Shown piece after piece: positions 50,405 through 58,925 of a stretch of 64,000 nucleotides of DNA (the first letter of the stretch is position 1; each line of letters begins with the position of its first letter). Source of the stretch: RYN-133 sp036497285 (GTDB taxonomy: Bacteria > Actinomycetota > Actinomycetes > Mycobacteriales > Jatrophihabitantaceae). Under the pieces are notes generated by a model, which saw nothing but the letters and a program-made list of their open reading frames with translations, was not told where the DNA came from and ran no database searches. The stretch spans positions 1 to 64,000 of the forward strand of contig DASXJR010000020.1 of assembly GCA_036497285.1 (NCBI GenBank). Direction: 5' to 3'. The position numbers and the translations under genes are program-made.

Positions 50405-50602
50405 TCAGCTGTTCTGGTTGACTGCGATGTTCTGGTACGCGGAGCTGTAGGCGTGCGAGTAGAGACTTGCCGCGTTAAAGGCGACCGAGGTGTTGCTCGC
50501 CCACACGTTCGCCCAGTTGTTGTGGAACGACAGTGTTTCGCGCGCCGGGAGCAGCTCGATCTGCTCGTCGTCCAGCTCCCACAGGGCCAGTTCCTTAGCC
50601 AT
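50405..50602 (-). CDS. Putative precursor peptide 1 (65 aa), ELLPARETL family
   Basis: First gene of the operon, with an excellent ribosome binding site (aaggaggt, seven bases before ATG). Residues 1-24 are an acidic leader-like head (AKELALWELDDEQIELLPAR then ETL). Residues 25-65 are an Asn/Ser/Ala/aromatic tail (NNWANVWASNTSVAFNAASL; YSHAYSSAYQNIAVNQNS) with no Cys or Lys. It shares the ELLPARETL motif and core pattern with the next peptide. Gene order (peptides, hairpin, RRE-protease) and size suggest a ribosomally made, processed peptide. Alternatively it may be a self-assembling or export-adapted structural peptide. A perfect tandem 11-bp repeat lies 59 bases upstream. Confidence 0.8.
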   Translation of the reverse strand: MAKELALWELDDEQIELLPARETLSFHNNWANVWASNTSVAFNAASLYSHAYSSAYQNIAVNQNS

Positions 50603-50660
50603 GTCGATTACCTCCTTGTCGGTTACGGACTGATTGCCCGATCAGTACGCCACGCCTTGC

Positions 50661-50682
50661 GTTATTCGCCGGTTATTCGCCG
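50661..50682 (-). promoter_or_regulatory. Tandem 11-bp repeat, candidate SARP operator
   Basis: Two perfect adjacent copies of gttattcgccg (plus strand) lie 59-80 bases upstream of the first peptide ATG. SARP activators typically bind short direct repeats with 11-bp spacing just upstream of a -10 box. On the minus strand a TACTGA (-10-like) sits about 11 bases beyond the repeat towards the gene. A SARP gene lies 460 bases away on the other strand. Confidence 0.6.
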
Positions 50683-50787
50683 CTCGCCAGAACTGTGGGC
50701 GGCTCCGGTGGCGAAGCACGCAGGCATGTCGCACACTCGTGCCACCGGTGCGGCGGGTGCCGGGCGAGAAACCGACGGGATCGCACG

Positions 50788-50982
50788 ATGAGCGAAGGGA
50801 TATCGGCCGGCGATTCTGCCGTGCTCGTAATACGCGTCTGGCACGAGGCGCACACGCCAGGCGGGTTCCGAGCCAGGATTCTGTACGAGGGCGCAGGCGA
50901 CACCGCGCCCAGATCGACTCCCGCGTCCGACCCGGAGGACGTGCTCTCCGCCGTCCAGGCGTGGCTCGCCGAGCACTCCTGA
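50788..50982 (+). CDS. Small conserved-type protein (64 aa) beside the peptide locus
   Basis: The frame MSEGISAGDSAVLVIRVWHE followed by GGFRARILYEGAGD and DPEDVLSAVQAWLAEHS is a compact strand-strand-helix domain. Small proteins with a VIRVW...LRARI pattern are familiar from Streptomyces-type genomes and have no assigned function. No signal peptide or Cys. It is divergent from the peptide operon and shares its upstream region, so it may be controlled together with the SARP or peptide genes. ATG at 50788 is used; an in-frame start farther upstream adds an Arg/Cys-rich stretch. Confidence 0.65.
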   Translation: MSEGISAGDSAVLVIRVWHEAHTPGGFRARILYEGAGDTAPRSTPASDPEDVLSAVQAWLAEHS

Positions 50983-51023
50983 CCCAGCCACCGCCTCATT
51001 CGCCAATCTCGGCACTTGTCTGT

Positions 51024-51045
51024 AATGGGGGCCTTTGGGCCCATT
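51024..51045 (+). terminator. Small hairpin after the 64-aa gene
   Basis: aatggg-ggcc and ggcccatt form an eight-to-nine-base stem with one bulge around a ttt loop. It lies 42 bases after the stop and before the SARP gene, so the two genes may be separate transcripts. Confidence 0.4.
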
Positions 51046-51141
51046 GACAGCCGGTGTTTGCCTGACAGACGGTGATTGAGTCCGAGACGGTTGCGTCCCA
51101 CGGGACGCGGCGGAGGGTTCCGCACGGGCAGGGGGACCGCC

Positions 51142-51972
51142 ATGGCGGCTGCGCAACGTGGCGACTTGGCAGGGAACGGCGGCGGCCACGGGCCGCCGGC
51201 CACGGCGCTGTGGCAGCTCCAACTGCTCGGCGCCTGGTCTTTGCGGCGCGCCGGGACTCCCGTCCCGATCCGCCATCGCGAGCAGCGACTGCTCGCGGTA
51301 CTGGCCCTGCACGGTGGGCATCCGCGGCAGTACATCGCGGGCCTGCTCTGGCCGGAAAGCACCGACAGCCATGCCGCCGGCAACCTACGGGCGGCAGTGT
51401 GGAACCTCGACCGCGCAGCGCCAGGGCTGTTGATCCACGACCGTACCCACATTCAGCTGGCCGACGGCGCCAGCGTCGACGTCGGTCATCTGATGGACGC
51501 CACGCGTGACCTGCTCGCGCCGCGCGCGCTCGGCCACGCTGACGTCGACTATTTCGCGCTGTTGCACACACTGTTGCGCGAGGAGCTTCTACCCGGCTGG
51601 TACGACGACTGGCTGATACTCGAGCGCTCCCGCCTGCAGGAGCTGCGCCAGCAAGCGCTGGAACAGCTCTCCGACCTACTCTCCGAGCGGGGCGACATTC
51701 CCACGGCGCTGCAGGCAGCGCGAGCCGCGGTGGCGATCGAGCCGCTGCGGGAAAGTGCTCAGCGCTCGTTGATCATTGTGCACATCCGGGCCGGGAACCA
51801 TTCGGACGCAGTCCGGTGCTACGCGGACTTCCGGAGCAGGATCCGCGGCGAACTCGGAGTCAGACCCTCGGGCCAGCTCGAGTCGCTCGTGAGTCCGCTC
51901 GTCGGAACGATGCCACCCGGTCGCAGTCTCGAGGGCGCCTTCGTCCGCTCCGGTTCCGACCGGCGCCGCTGA
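51142..51972 (+). CDS. SARP-family transcriptional activator (BTAD domain)
   Basis: A 276-residue protein. Residues about 20-110 form an OmpR-like winged helix (LWQLQLLGAWSLRRAGTPVP; REQRLLAVLALHGGHPRQYI; GNLRAAVWNLDRAA), and residues 120-260 the bacterial transcriptional activation domain (DWLILERSRLQELRQQALEQ; AVAIEPLRESAQRSLIIVHI; LGVRPSGQLESLV). SARPs activate secondary-metabolite and peptide clusters by recruiting RNA polymerase at 11-bp-spaced direct repeats. Such a repeat exists in front of the precursor peptide gene, making this the likely pathway activator. ATG at 51142 follows an aggggga; a longer frame adds an Arg/Gly-rich head. The cupin remnant begins right after. Confidence 0.92.
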   Translation: MAAAQRGDLAGNGGGHGPPATALWQLQLLGAWSLRRAGTPVPIRHREQRLLAVLALHGGHPRQYIAGLLWPESTDSHAAGNLRAAVWNLDRAAPGLLIHDRTHIQLADGASVDVGHLMDATRDLLAPRALGHADVDYFALLHTLLREELLPGWYDDWLILERSRLQELRQQALEQLSDLLSERGDIPTALQAARAAVAIEPLRESAQRSLIIVHIRAGNHSDAVRCYADFRSRIRGELGVRPSGQLESLVSPLVGTMPPGRSLEGAFVRSGSDRRR

Positions 51973-51981
51973 GCCCGGTGA

Positions 51982-52239
51982 GAGGGTGAGTTCGTCTGGC
52001 ACACCCACACCGACACCGACGAACTCTTTCTCGTCCTCGAAGGGGAACTGACCATCCAGTTTCGAGACGGCGACGTCACGCTGGGTGCGGGCGAACTCTT
52101 CGTCGTCCCCCGGGGCGTGGAGCACTGTCCGCGGGCCGAGAGCGAGGTCCGTGCGCTCCTGCTCGAGCCCCGGGGGATCGTCAACACCGGTGACGCCGGA
52201 GGCGGGCTCTCCGCGGCGTACGACGACTCGCTGGCCTGA
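51982..52239 (+). pseudogene. Cupin-domain protein, 5'-truncated
   Basis: The frame GEFVWHTHTDTDELFLVLEG continues with LTIQFRDGDVTLGAGELFVV and RGVEHCPRAESEVRALLLEP, a textbook cupin core with metal ligands His-x-His, Glu and His. It lacks a start codon: a stop precedes it at 51979-51981 and no ATG, GTG or TTG occurs until deep in the domain. The N-terminal 20-30 residues have been lost. The normal cupin family would begin about 25 residues earlier. It directly follows the SARP gene, suggesting a rearrangement at that junction. Confidence 0.75.
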
Positions 52240-52359
52240 CGTGGCCGCGGCGTCGGCCGCTGGACGGTGTGCCGCAATGCGAGGTCGCCCGACAACAGCA
52301 CCTCGGGTCGGTTTCGAGGGGAAGCGTGCGCTTCATTCGAGATTGCTGCGTTGGTGGCC

Positions 52360-52671
52360 CTAGGGCGGTGTGTCGCGCAGGCGGAACGCGTCCGAAAGTC
52401 CCGATATCTCGAGCAGAACGCGGGTACCGCGCGGGACGTCGCTCAGGACAAGATCGATGCCGCGCCGCACACAGGCGGAGCGGATCTGGATCAGCAGCCC
52501 GACTCCGGTCGAATCCATGAAGCTGACCTGACCCAGGTCGACGACCAGGCGCTGTAGGTCGTCGGTGTCCAAGAGCTCCGTAGCGTGGGCCGAAATCCGA
52601 CCTGCCGAGGCCGTGTCGACATCACCGACGACTGTGAGCACCGCGGCGGACACGTCGCCGTTCTGCGTCAT
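52360..52671 (-). CDS. STAS-domain anti-sigma factor antagonist
   Basis: A 103-residue single STAS domain, of the type (RsbV/SpoIIAA) that binds an anti-sigma kinase in the unphosphorylated state and frees the sigma factor. The fold is AAVLTVVGDVDTASAGRISA, LQRLVVDLGQVSFMDSTGVG (phosphorylatable Ser in MDSTG), RGIDLVLSDVPRGTRVLLEI. A possible kinase partner is the RsbW-like protein at 21968-22420. No sigma factor is adjacent. Convergent or isolated gene; ATG has modest purine content upstream. Confidence 0.9.
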   Translation of the reverse strand: MTQNGDVSAAVLTVVGDVDTASAGRISAHATELLDTDDLQRLVVDLGQVSFMDSTGVGLLIQIRSACVRRGIDLVLSDVPRGTRVLLEISGLSDAFRLRDTPP

Positions 52672-52874
52672 TGTCGATCATCGCCTCGGTCCGGGATTTT
52701 GGTCATCGTCGCTAGCCTGCCCAAAGCCCGATCGACTATCCCTCGATCTGCCCACTTGTCAGAGATTTCAGCGATGGTTGGCGCCTGCGCAACCAAGCGC
52801 CGCAGAAGCGCTCGTGACGGCAGCGAAGACGCGCCGTACGCTGTTCGCAGGATCGGCCCCCGTGGGGGTGCGAC

Positions 52875-53660
52875 GTGGGCATTGACTGGCAGCTGGTCGA
52901 GTCGGGTCCGGAGGATGCCGACCACACGGTGCTGCTGCTTCCGGGTGGCATGTGCAGCGCGCGCTCGTACCTGGAAGTGATGCAGCAACCCAGCTTGGCG
53001 GGGCTGCGGTTGGTGGCGGCGACGATGCCCGGCCATGCCGGCGCGCCGCCGCCCGACGACTTCAGCTTCGAGACCTACGCGCGGCTTACGGCCGACCTCG
53101 TGGCCGAGAACGGCGCTGACGTCATCGTCGGATTCAGCATGGGCGCCAACGTCGCGTTGGAGATGGTCGAGCAGAAGCTCTTCACCGGGCCGACGGTGCT
53201 GCTCGGCATCAGCCTGTCGACCCCGGACGAATCGGCCTTCTTCCTCAACGTCGTCCGGCTGTCGAACCTTGCGGGTATGTGGCCCCTCGCGGTGATGAAG
53301 AAGGCCGCGGGGTCGATGGTGAAGGGCATCCCGGTACCGCCCGAACGGCAGGCCGAACTCGCTGCGGACTTCCGCAAGACGGACACGCGCGACATGCGTC
53401 CCGGTCTCCGCGAGTACCTGAAATGGCTCAAGAGCGGCGAGGACCACGCCACCATGCTGTGCCAATCCGGTGTGCCGACCTGGGTCGTCCACGCCGAGAA
53501 GGGCGACGGCGGGCTCACCGCCGCCGAGCGCGGCACACTACAGGCGTGTTCGACGGTCAAGGTCGTGACGATCGCGGGCCACGTTTTCTTCCTGCCGAAC
53601 GAGGTGCCCGATCAGATCGCGTCGGTGATCAACGACGCCGTCATCGCGGCTGAGAGGTGA
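52875..53660 (+). CDS. Alpha/beta hydrolase
   Basis: A 261-residue cytoplasmic hydrolase. Oxyanion region LLLPGGMCSARSYLEV, nucleophile elbow GFSMGANVALEM (Ser88), acid near VPTWVVHAEKGDGGLT, and catalytic His in VTIAGHVFFLPNEVPDQIAS. The cap region between about residues 115 and 190 includes ESAFFLNVVRLSNLAGMWPL and suggests a hydrophobic substrate. Esterase, lipase-like or C-C hydrolase activity cannot be separated from sequence alone. GTG at 52875 is used. A complex hairpin region follows. Confidence 0.87.
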   Translation: MGIDWQLVESGPEDADHTVLLLPGGMCSARSYLEVMQQPSLAGLRLVAATMPGHAGAPPPDDFSFETYARLTADLVAENGADVIVGFSMGANVALEMVEQKLFTGPTVLLGISLSTPDESAFFLNVVRLSNLAGMWPLAVMKKAAGSMVKGIPVPPERQAELAADFRKTDTRDMRPGLREYLKWLKSGEDHATMLCQSGVPTWVVHAEKGDGGLTAAERGTLQACSTVKVVTIAGHVFFLPNEVPDQIASVINDAVIAAER

Positions 53661-53686
53661 CCCGGGTTGACGTGCCGTAGCCAGGC

Positions 53687-53757
53687 CTCCTACATTATTG
53701 TAGGAGTGACCGTTTCCTCTCGCTAACCCTCCCTCCCACGCGGGAGGAAGCGGTCAC
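53687..53757. terminator. Compound hairpin region between convergent genes
   Basis: First, ctcctaca and tgtaggag pair over 8 bp around ttat (53687-53706). Then gtgaccgtttcctc (53706-53719) and gaggaagcggtcac (53744-53757) pair almost perfectly, with an inner cctccc/gggagg stem. It sits between the hydrolase and the convergent dehydrogenase and can terminate both strands. Confidence 0.7.
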
Positions 53758-53780
53758 CGTACAGGCCCCATCAGGAATCC

Positions 53781-54797
53781 TCATTGTTTCCGCGGGTCGA
53801 TGTGGATCTTCGGTCCTGCTCCGGCGCCGACGTGCCGGCTCCCGGCGAGCACGTTGCCGACTTCGTCCAGTCCGACGGTCGCCGCGACCAGTTGGCGTGG
53901 ATCGACCGTGCCGGCGGCGTATGCGGCGATCGCCGCGGGTAGACCGGGCGACCCGGACAGGATGCCCACCGCCGTCACGTCCTTGAGGGCGAGGACGCGG
54001 GTGTCGATCAGGCTCGGCCGACCGGCCAGGCCGATGTAGACCAGGCGTCCCGACGGCTCGACGAGCTCGAGCGCGCGCGCCGGTAGCTCGGCGGAGTTCG
54101 CCGCGTCGACCACGGCATCGAACGGGACGTCCGGCAGTTCGTCCGCGCGCCAGGCGTGCGCGAAGCCGAGTTGGCGCGCGAACTCGAGCGATCCAGTCGT
54201 CTTGCCCAGCAGATGCACCTCGGCACCGGTCGCACGCAGGAACAGCGCGACGAGGAGCCCGATCGTGCCCGGGCCGAGCACGAGCACCCGGTCGTCGGGG
54301 CCGGCTCGGGTCGCGTCGGCGGCGCGCCACGCGTTCCCGCCGGGTTCGACCAGCGCACCGAGCGTCTCGTCGACCGAGTCGGGCAAGGCGTGCAGGGACC
54401 GTGCCGGCACAACGAGCTGTTCGGCCAGCGCGCCGTCGCGTCCGCCACGGATCCCGACCTCCTGCCGATCCGCGCACACGTGCTGGTGTCCGCGGCGACA
54501 GCGGCGACACGAGCCGTCGCCGAGCATGGTGTCGCCGATGACCCGCCGGCCCAACCACGCCTGGTCCGCGCCCGGCCCGACGGCCGACACCCGGCCGGTC
54601 CACTCGTGACCGAGCCGCATCGGATAGGCCGCGTGGCCCTGCTCGAGGTAGGCCATTTCGCCGGTGAAGAACTCCACGTCCGTCCCGCACACCCCGACCC
54701 GCTCGACGTCGATGACGGCCTCGCCGGCGACGGCCACGGGCGGCGAGACGTCCTGGACGGAGCCCTCGCGCGGTCCGGTCAGCACCCACGCCCGCAT
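53781..54797 (-). CDS. Zinc-dependent MDR-family dehydrogenase (sorbitol/threonine dehydrogenase type)
   Basis: A 338-residue medium-chain dehydrogenase. Catalytic zinc ligands are in GVCGTDVEFF (Cys) and RLGHEWTGRVSAVGP (His, Glu). The structural zinc lobe has four Cys (GSCRRCRRGHQHVCADRQE; fewer than usual spacing). The Rossmann motif is VLVLGPGTIGLLVALFLRAT, giving NAD(P) binding. VEPGGNAWRAAD is typical. The gene is divergent from the IlvD/EDD dehydratase with 33 bases between, suggesting shared regulation and perhaps sequential oxidation and dehydration of a sugar. Substrate unknown. Confidence 0.88.
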   Translation of the reverse strand: MRAWVLTGPREGSVQDVSPPVAVAGEAVIDVERVGVCGTDVEFFTGEMAYLEQGHAAYPMRLGHEWTGRVSAVGPGADQAWLGRRVIGDTMLGDGSCRRCRRGHQHVCADRQEVGIRGGRDGALAEQLVVPARSLHALPDSVDETLGALVEPGGNAWRAADATRAGPDDRVLVLGPGTIGLLVALFLRATGAEVHLLGKTTGSLEFARQLGFAHAWRADELPDVPFDAVVDAANSAELPARALELVEPSGRLVYIGLAGRPSLIDTRVLALKDVTAVGILSGSPGLPAAIAAYAAGTVDPRQLVAATVGLDEVGNVLAGSRHVGAGAGPKIHIDPRKQ

Positions 54798-54830
54798 GGG
54801 GATGTGTCTACCGCAACCCGGGTGTGCAGG

Positions 54831-56555
54831 ATGAACCCCATGCCCGATCAACGCAGCGCACAGTGGTACGGCGGCACCGACCGCGACGCCTACATCCATC
54901 GCGCGTGGATGCGCCGTGGCTTGCCGGCCCACGCGTTCGACGGCCGTCCGCACATCGCGATCGCTAACACGGCGTCCGAGCTCACGCCGTGCAACGCGCA
55001 CCTCGACGAGGTCGCGCAGAGCGTCAAGCAGGGCGTCTACGAGGCGGGCGGCATCCCGCTGAACCTTCCGGTCGTGTCGCTCGGCGAGACGCTGGTGCGC
55101 CCGACGGCGATGCTGTGGCGCAACCTCGCCGCGATGGCGACGGAGGAGATGCTGCGCGCCAACCCGATCGACGGTGTGGTCCTGCTCGGCGGCTGTGACA
55201 AGACGATCCCGTCGTTGCTGATGGCCGCCGCCTCGGTCGATCTGCCCGCCGTTGTCGTGCCGGGTGGTCCGATGCTCACCGGCACGTTCCACGGGCAACC
55301 GCTCGGCTGCGGTACCGATGTGTGGCGACTGTCCGAGGAGACGCGGGCGGGCACGATGTCGCGAGACCAATTCATCCGGTCCGAGTCGTCGATGATCCGC
55401 AGCCGCGGCCACTGCAACACGATGGGCACGGCCTCGACGATGGGCCTGCTCGCCGAGGCGCTCGGCACGGTGCTGCCCGGGCTGGCCGGCACGCCCGCCG
55501 CGGACAGCCGGCTGCTCGAGGGCGCGCACGCGACCGGCCGGCTCGCCGTCGAGATGGTCGCCGGGCAACGCACGCCGTCGCGCCTGCTGTCACGCGGGTC
55601 GTTCCACAACGCGATCGTCGCCCTCGCCGCGATCGGTGGTTCGACGAACGCGGTCGTGCATCTGCTCGCGATCGCCGGCCGGCTCGGTGTGGATCTTCAG
55701 CTCGACGACATCGACCGCATCGGGGCGGACGTCCCGTTGCTCGTCGACCTGCAGCCGGCCGGACGGCACCTGATGGAGGACTTCTTCCGCGCCGGCGGAC
55801 TGCACGCAGTGCTCGGTCAGGTGCGCGACCTGCTCGACCCGGACGCCCTCACCGTCACCGGCCGGCCCTTCGTCGACCACCTCGTCGAGACCGACATCTG
55901 GGACGGCGAGGTGATCCGCACACGCGAGCAGCCGCTGCAGCCCGACGCCGGAATCGCCGTACTGCGCGGCAACCTCGCCCCGCACGGCGCGGTGATCAAA
56001 CCTGCGGCTGCCTCACCGCAGTTGCTCACCCACCGCGGCCGCGCCGTCGTGTTCGACTCGATCGAGGACCTGCACACGCGCATCGACGACCCGGACCTCG
56101 ACGTCGACGCGGATTCGGTGCTGATCCTGCGCGGCTGCGGCCCGAAGGGCTATCCGGGGATGCCTGAGGTGGCGAACCTGCCGCTGCCCGAGAAGCTGCT
56201 GCGCGCCGGCGTGCGTGACATGGTGCGCATCTGCGACGGACGGATGAGCGGCACGGCGTACGGGACGGTCGTGCTGCACGTCAGTCCCGAGGCAGCCGCC
56301 GGCGGGCCGCTGGGGCGGGTGCGCACAGGCGACATCGTGGTTCTCGACGTCGCCGCTCGTCGGCTCGACGTCGAGGTCGACGACGACGAACTCGCGGCGC
56401 GCGAACCCGCGTCCGGTGCGGTCTCGGGCTACGCGAAGCCGACGCGCGGCTGGGAGCAGCTCTACGTCCGCACCGTGCAGCAGGCGGACACCGGCGCGGA
56501 CCTGGACTTCCTCATCGGCGCCAGTGGCTCGGAGGTAGCCCGCGAATCCCACTGA
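54831..56555 (+). CDS. IlvD/EDD-family dehydratase (dihydroxy-acid or sugar-acid)
   Basis: A 574-residue iron-sulfur dehydratase. Cluster cysteines appear in VVLLGGCDKTIPSLL and SRGHCNTMGTASTMG, and probably in a third site near IANTASELTPCNAH. The family core DGRMSGTAYGTVVLHVSPEA is present. The long N-terminal RDAYIHRAWMRRGLPAHAFD and IPLNLPVVSLGETLVRPTAM segments resemble pentonate/arabinonate dehydratases more than IlvD proper, which fits the neighbouring MDR dehydrogenase. It would convert a 2,3-dihydroxy acid to a 2-keto acid. ATG at 54831 is used; another ATG lies three codons later. Confidence 0.88.
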   Translation: MNPMPDQRSAQWYGGTDRDAYIHRAWMRRGLPAHAFDGRPHIAIANTASELTPCNAHLDEVAQSVKQGVYEAGGIPLNLPVVSLGETLVRPTAMLWRNLAAMATEEMLRANPIDGVVLLGGCDKTIPSLLMAAASVDLPAVVVPGGPMLTGTFHGQPLGCGTDVWRLSEETRAGTMSRDQFIRSESSMIRSRGHCNTMGTASTMGLLAEALGTVLPGLAGTPAADSRLLEGAHATGRLAVEMVAGQRTPSRLLSRGSFHNAIVALAAIGGSTNAVVHLLAIAGRLGVDLQLDDIDRIGADVPLLVDLQPAGRHLMEDFFRAGGLHAVLGQVRDLLDPDALTVTGRPFVDHLVETDIWDGEVIRTREQPLQPDAGIAVLRGNLAPHGAVIKPAAASPQLLTHRGRAVVFDSIEDLHTRIDDPDLDVDADSVLILRGCGPKGYPGMPEVANLPLPEKLLRAGVRDMVRICDGRMSGTAYGTVVLHVSPEAAAGGPLGRVRTGDIVVLDVAARRLDVEVDDDELAAREPASGAVSGYAKPTRGWEQLYVRTVQQADTGADLDFLIGASGSEVARESH

Positions 56556-56580
56556 CGTCCCACGATGGCACGCTCGGGGG

Positions 56581-57791
<1,211 letters not shown>

Positions 57792-57795
<4 letters not shown>

Positions 57796-58763
57796 CCAAC
57801 GGGCTGACCTTCGACGACATCCGGGCAGCCGCCGCTCGACTGGACGGGGTGGCGCATCACACGCCCGTGGTCACCTCGCACGCAATCGACGGTCTGGTCG
57901 GCGCGAGCGTCTTCGGCAAGGCCGAGAACCTGCAGCGCGCCGGAGCATTCAAGTTCCGCGGTGCCTACAACCGCATCTCGCATCTCAGCCCGGACGAACG
58001 CGAGCGCGGGGTGTGCGCATGGTCGTCGGGCAATCACGCCCAAGCCGTCGCGTTGGCAGCGCGTGTCGTCGGGACGAGCGCGGTCATCCTCATGCCCGAG
58101 GACGCGCCGGCGTCAAAGCGCGCGGCGACCGAGGGCTACGGGGCGGACGTGCGCACCTACGACCGGTACCGCGAGAACCGCGAAGAACTCGCCGCCGCAC
58201 TCGCCGCCGAGACCGGGCGGGTGGCGGTGCCGCCCTACGACGACCATCGGATCATGGCCGGTCAGGGCACCGCCGCCCTCGAGTTGTTGCAGGATGTGTC
58301 CGACCTCGACACGCTGCTCGTGCCGATGAGCGGCGGCGGGTTGATGGCCGGGTGCGGCGTCGCCGCCCGCGCGCTCAACCCGCGCATCGAACTGGTCGGC
58401 GTCGAACCCGCGGCCGGCAACGACACGAAGCAGTCGCTGGTCGCGGGGGAGCGGATCCGGATCGCAGTTCCACGCACGATCGCCGACGGCCTGCAGGTCG
58501 AGATCCCCGGTGAACTGACGTTCGAGATCAACCGCCGTCAGGTCGACGACGTCTGCCTGGTCGACGACGAGCAGATCGTCGCCGCGATGCAGTTGTTGTT
58601 CGAACGCGCCAAGACTGTCGTCGAGCCCTCCGGTGCGACCGCGTTCGCGGCGCTGCTCAGCGATCCGTCCCGCTTCGCCGGGCGTCGTGTCGGCGTGCTG
58701 CTGTCCGGCGGGAACGTCGGCACCGCACAGTTCTCGGACCTGATGCAGACCTACGTCAACTAG
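57792..58763 (+). CDS. Threonine ammonia-lyase (no regulatory domain)
   Basis: A fold-type II PLP enzyme of 323 aa. AENLQRAGAFKFRGAYNRIS holds the PLP lysine (Lys54), SSGNHAQAVALAA the phosphate/PLP loop, PMSGGGLMAGCGVAARALN the glycine-rich PLP-phosphate cup. It ends after VGVLLSGGNVGTAQ without an ACT domain, so it is the short, catabolic kind rather than allosteric IlvA. Likely reactions are threonine to 2-ketobutyrate or serine to pyruvate; 3-hydroxyaspartate relatives cannot be excluded. ATG at 57792 overlaps the threonine synthase stop, an unusual pairing of making and degrading threonine. Confidence 0.87.
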
Positions 58764-58925
58764 GCGGCAAGCCGCGCCGGCCACAACCCGAGAGCAGACG
58801 AGGATCCGTCGACCACGTTGTGAATCGTCGAGGCCTGGAGTTCGTCGCCGTGCAATTGCCCGCAGCGGTCGACCGCAGGTCTTTGGGCTCTGTGGCGAAC
58901 TCGGCGATGGCGACAAGATTCGCCA

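Noticed and set aside
51044..51068. Paired TGACAG direct repeat upstream of the SARP gene
   Set aside because: Spacing is 18 bases, not 11 or 22, so I do not claim an autoregulatory SARP site.
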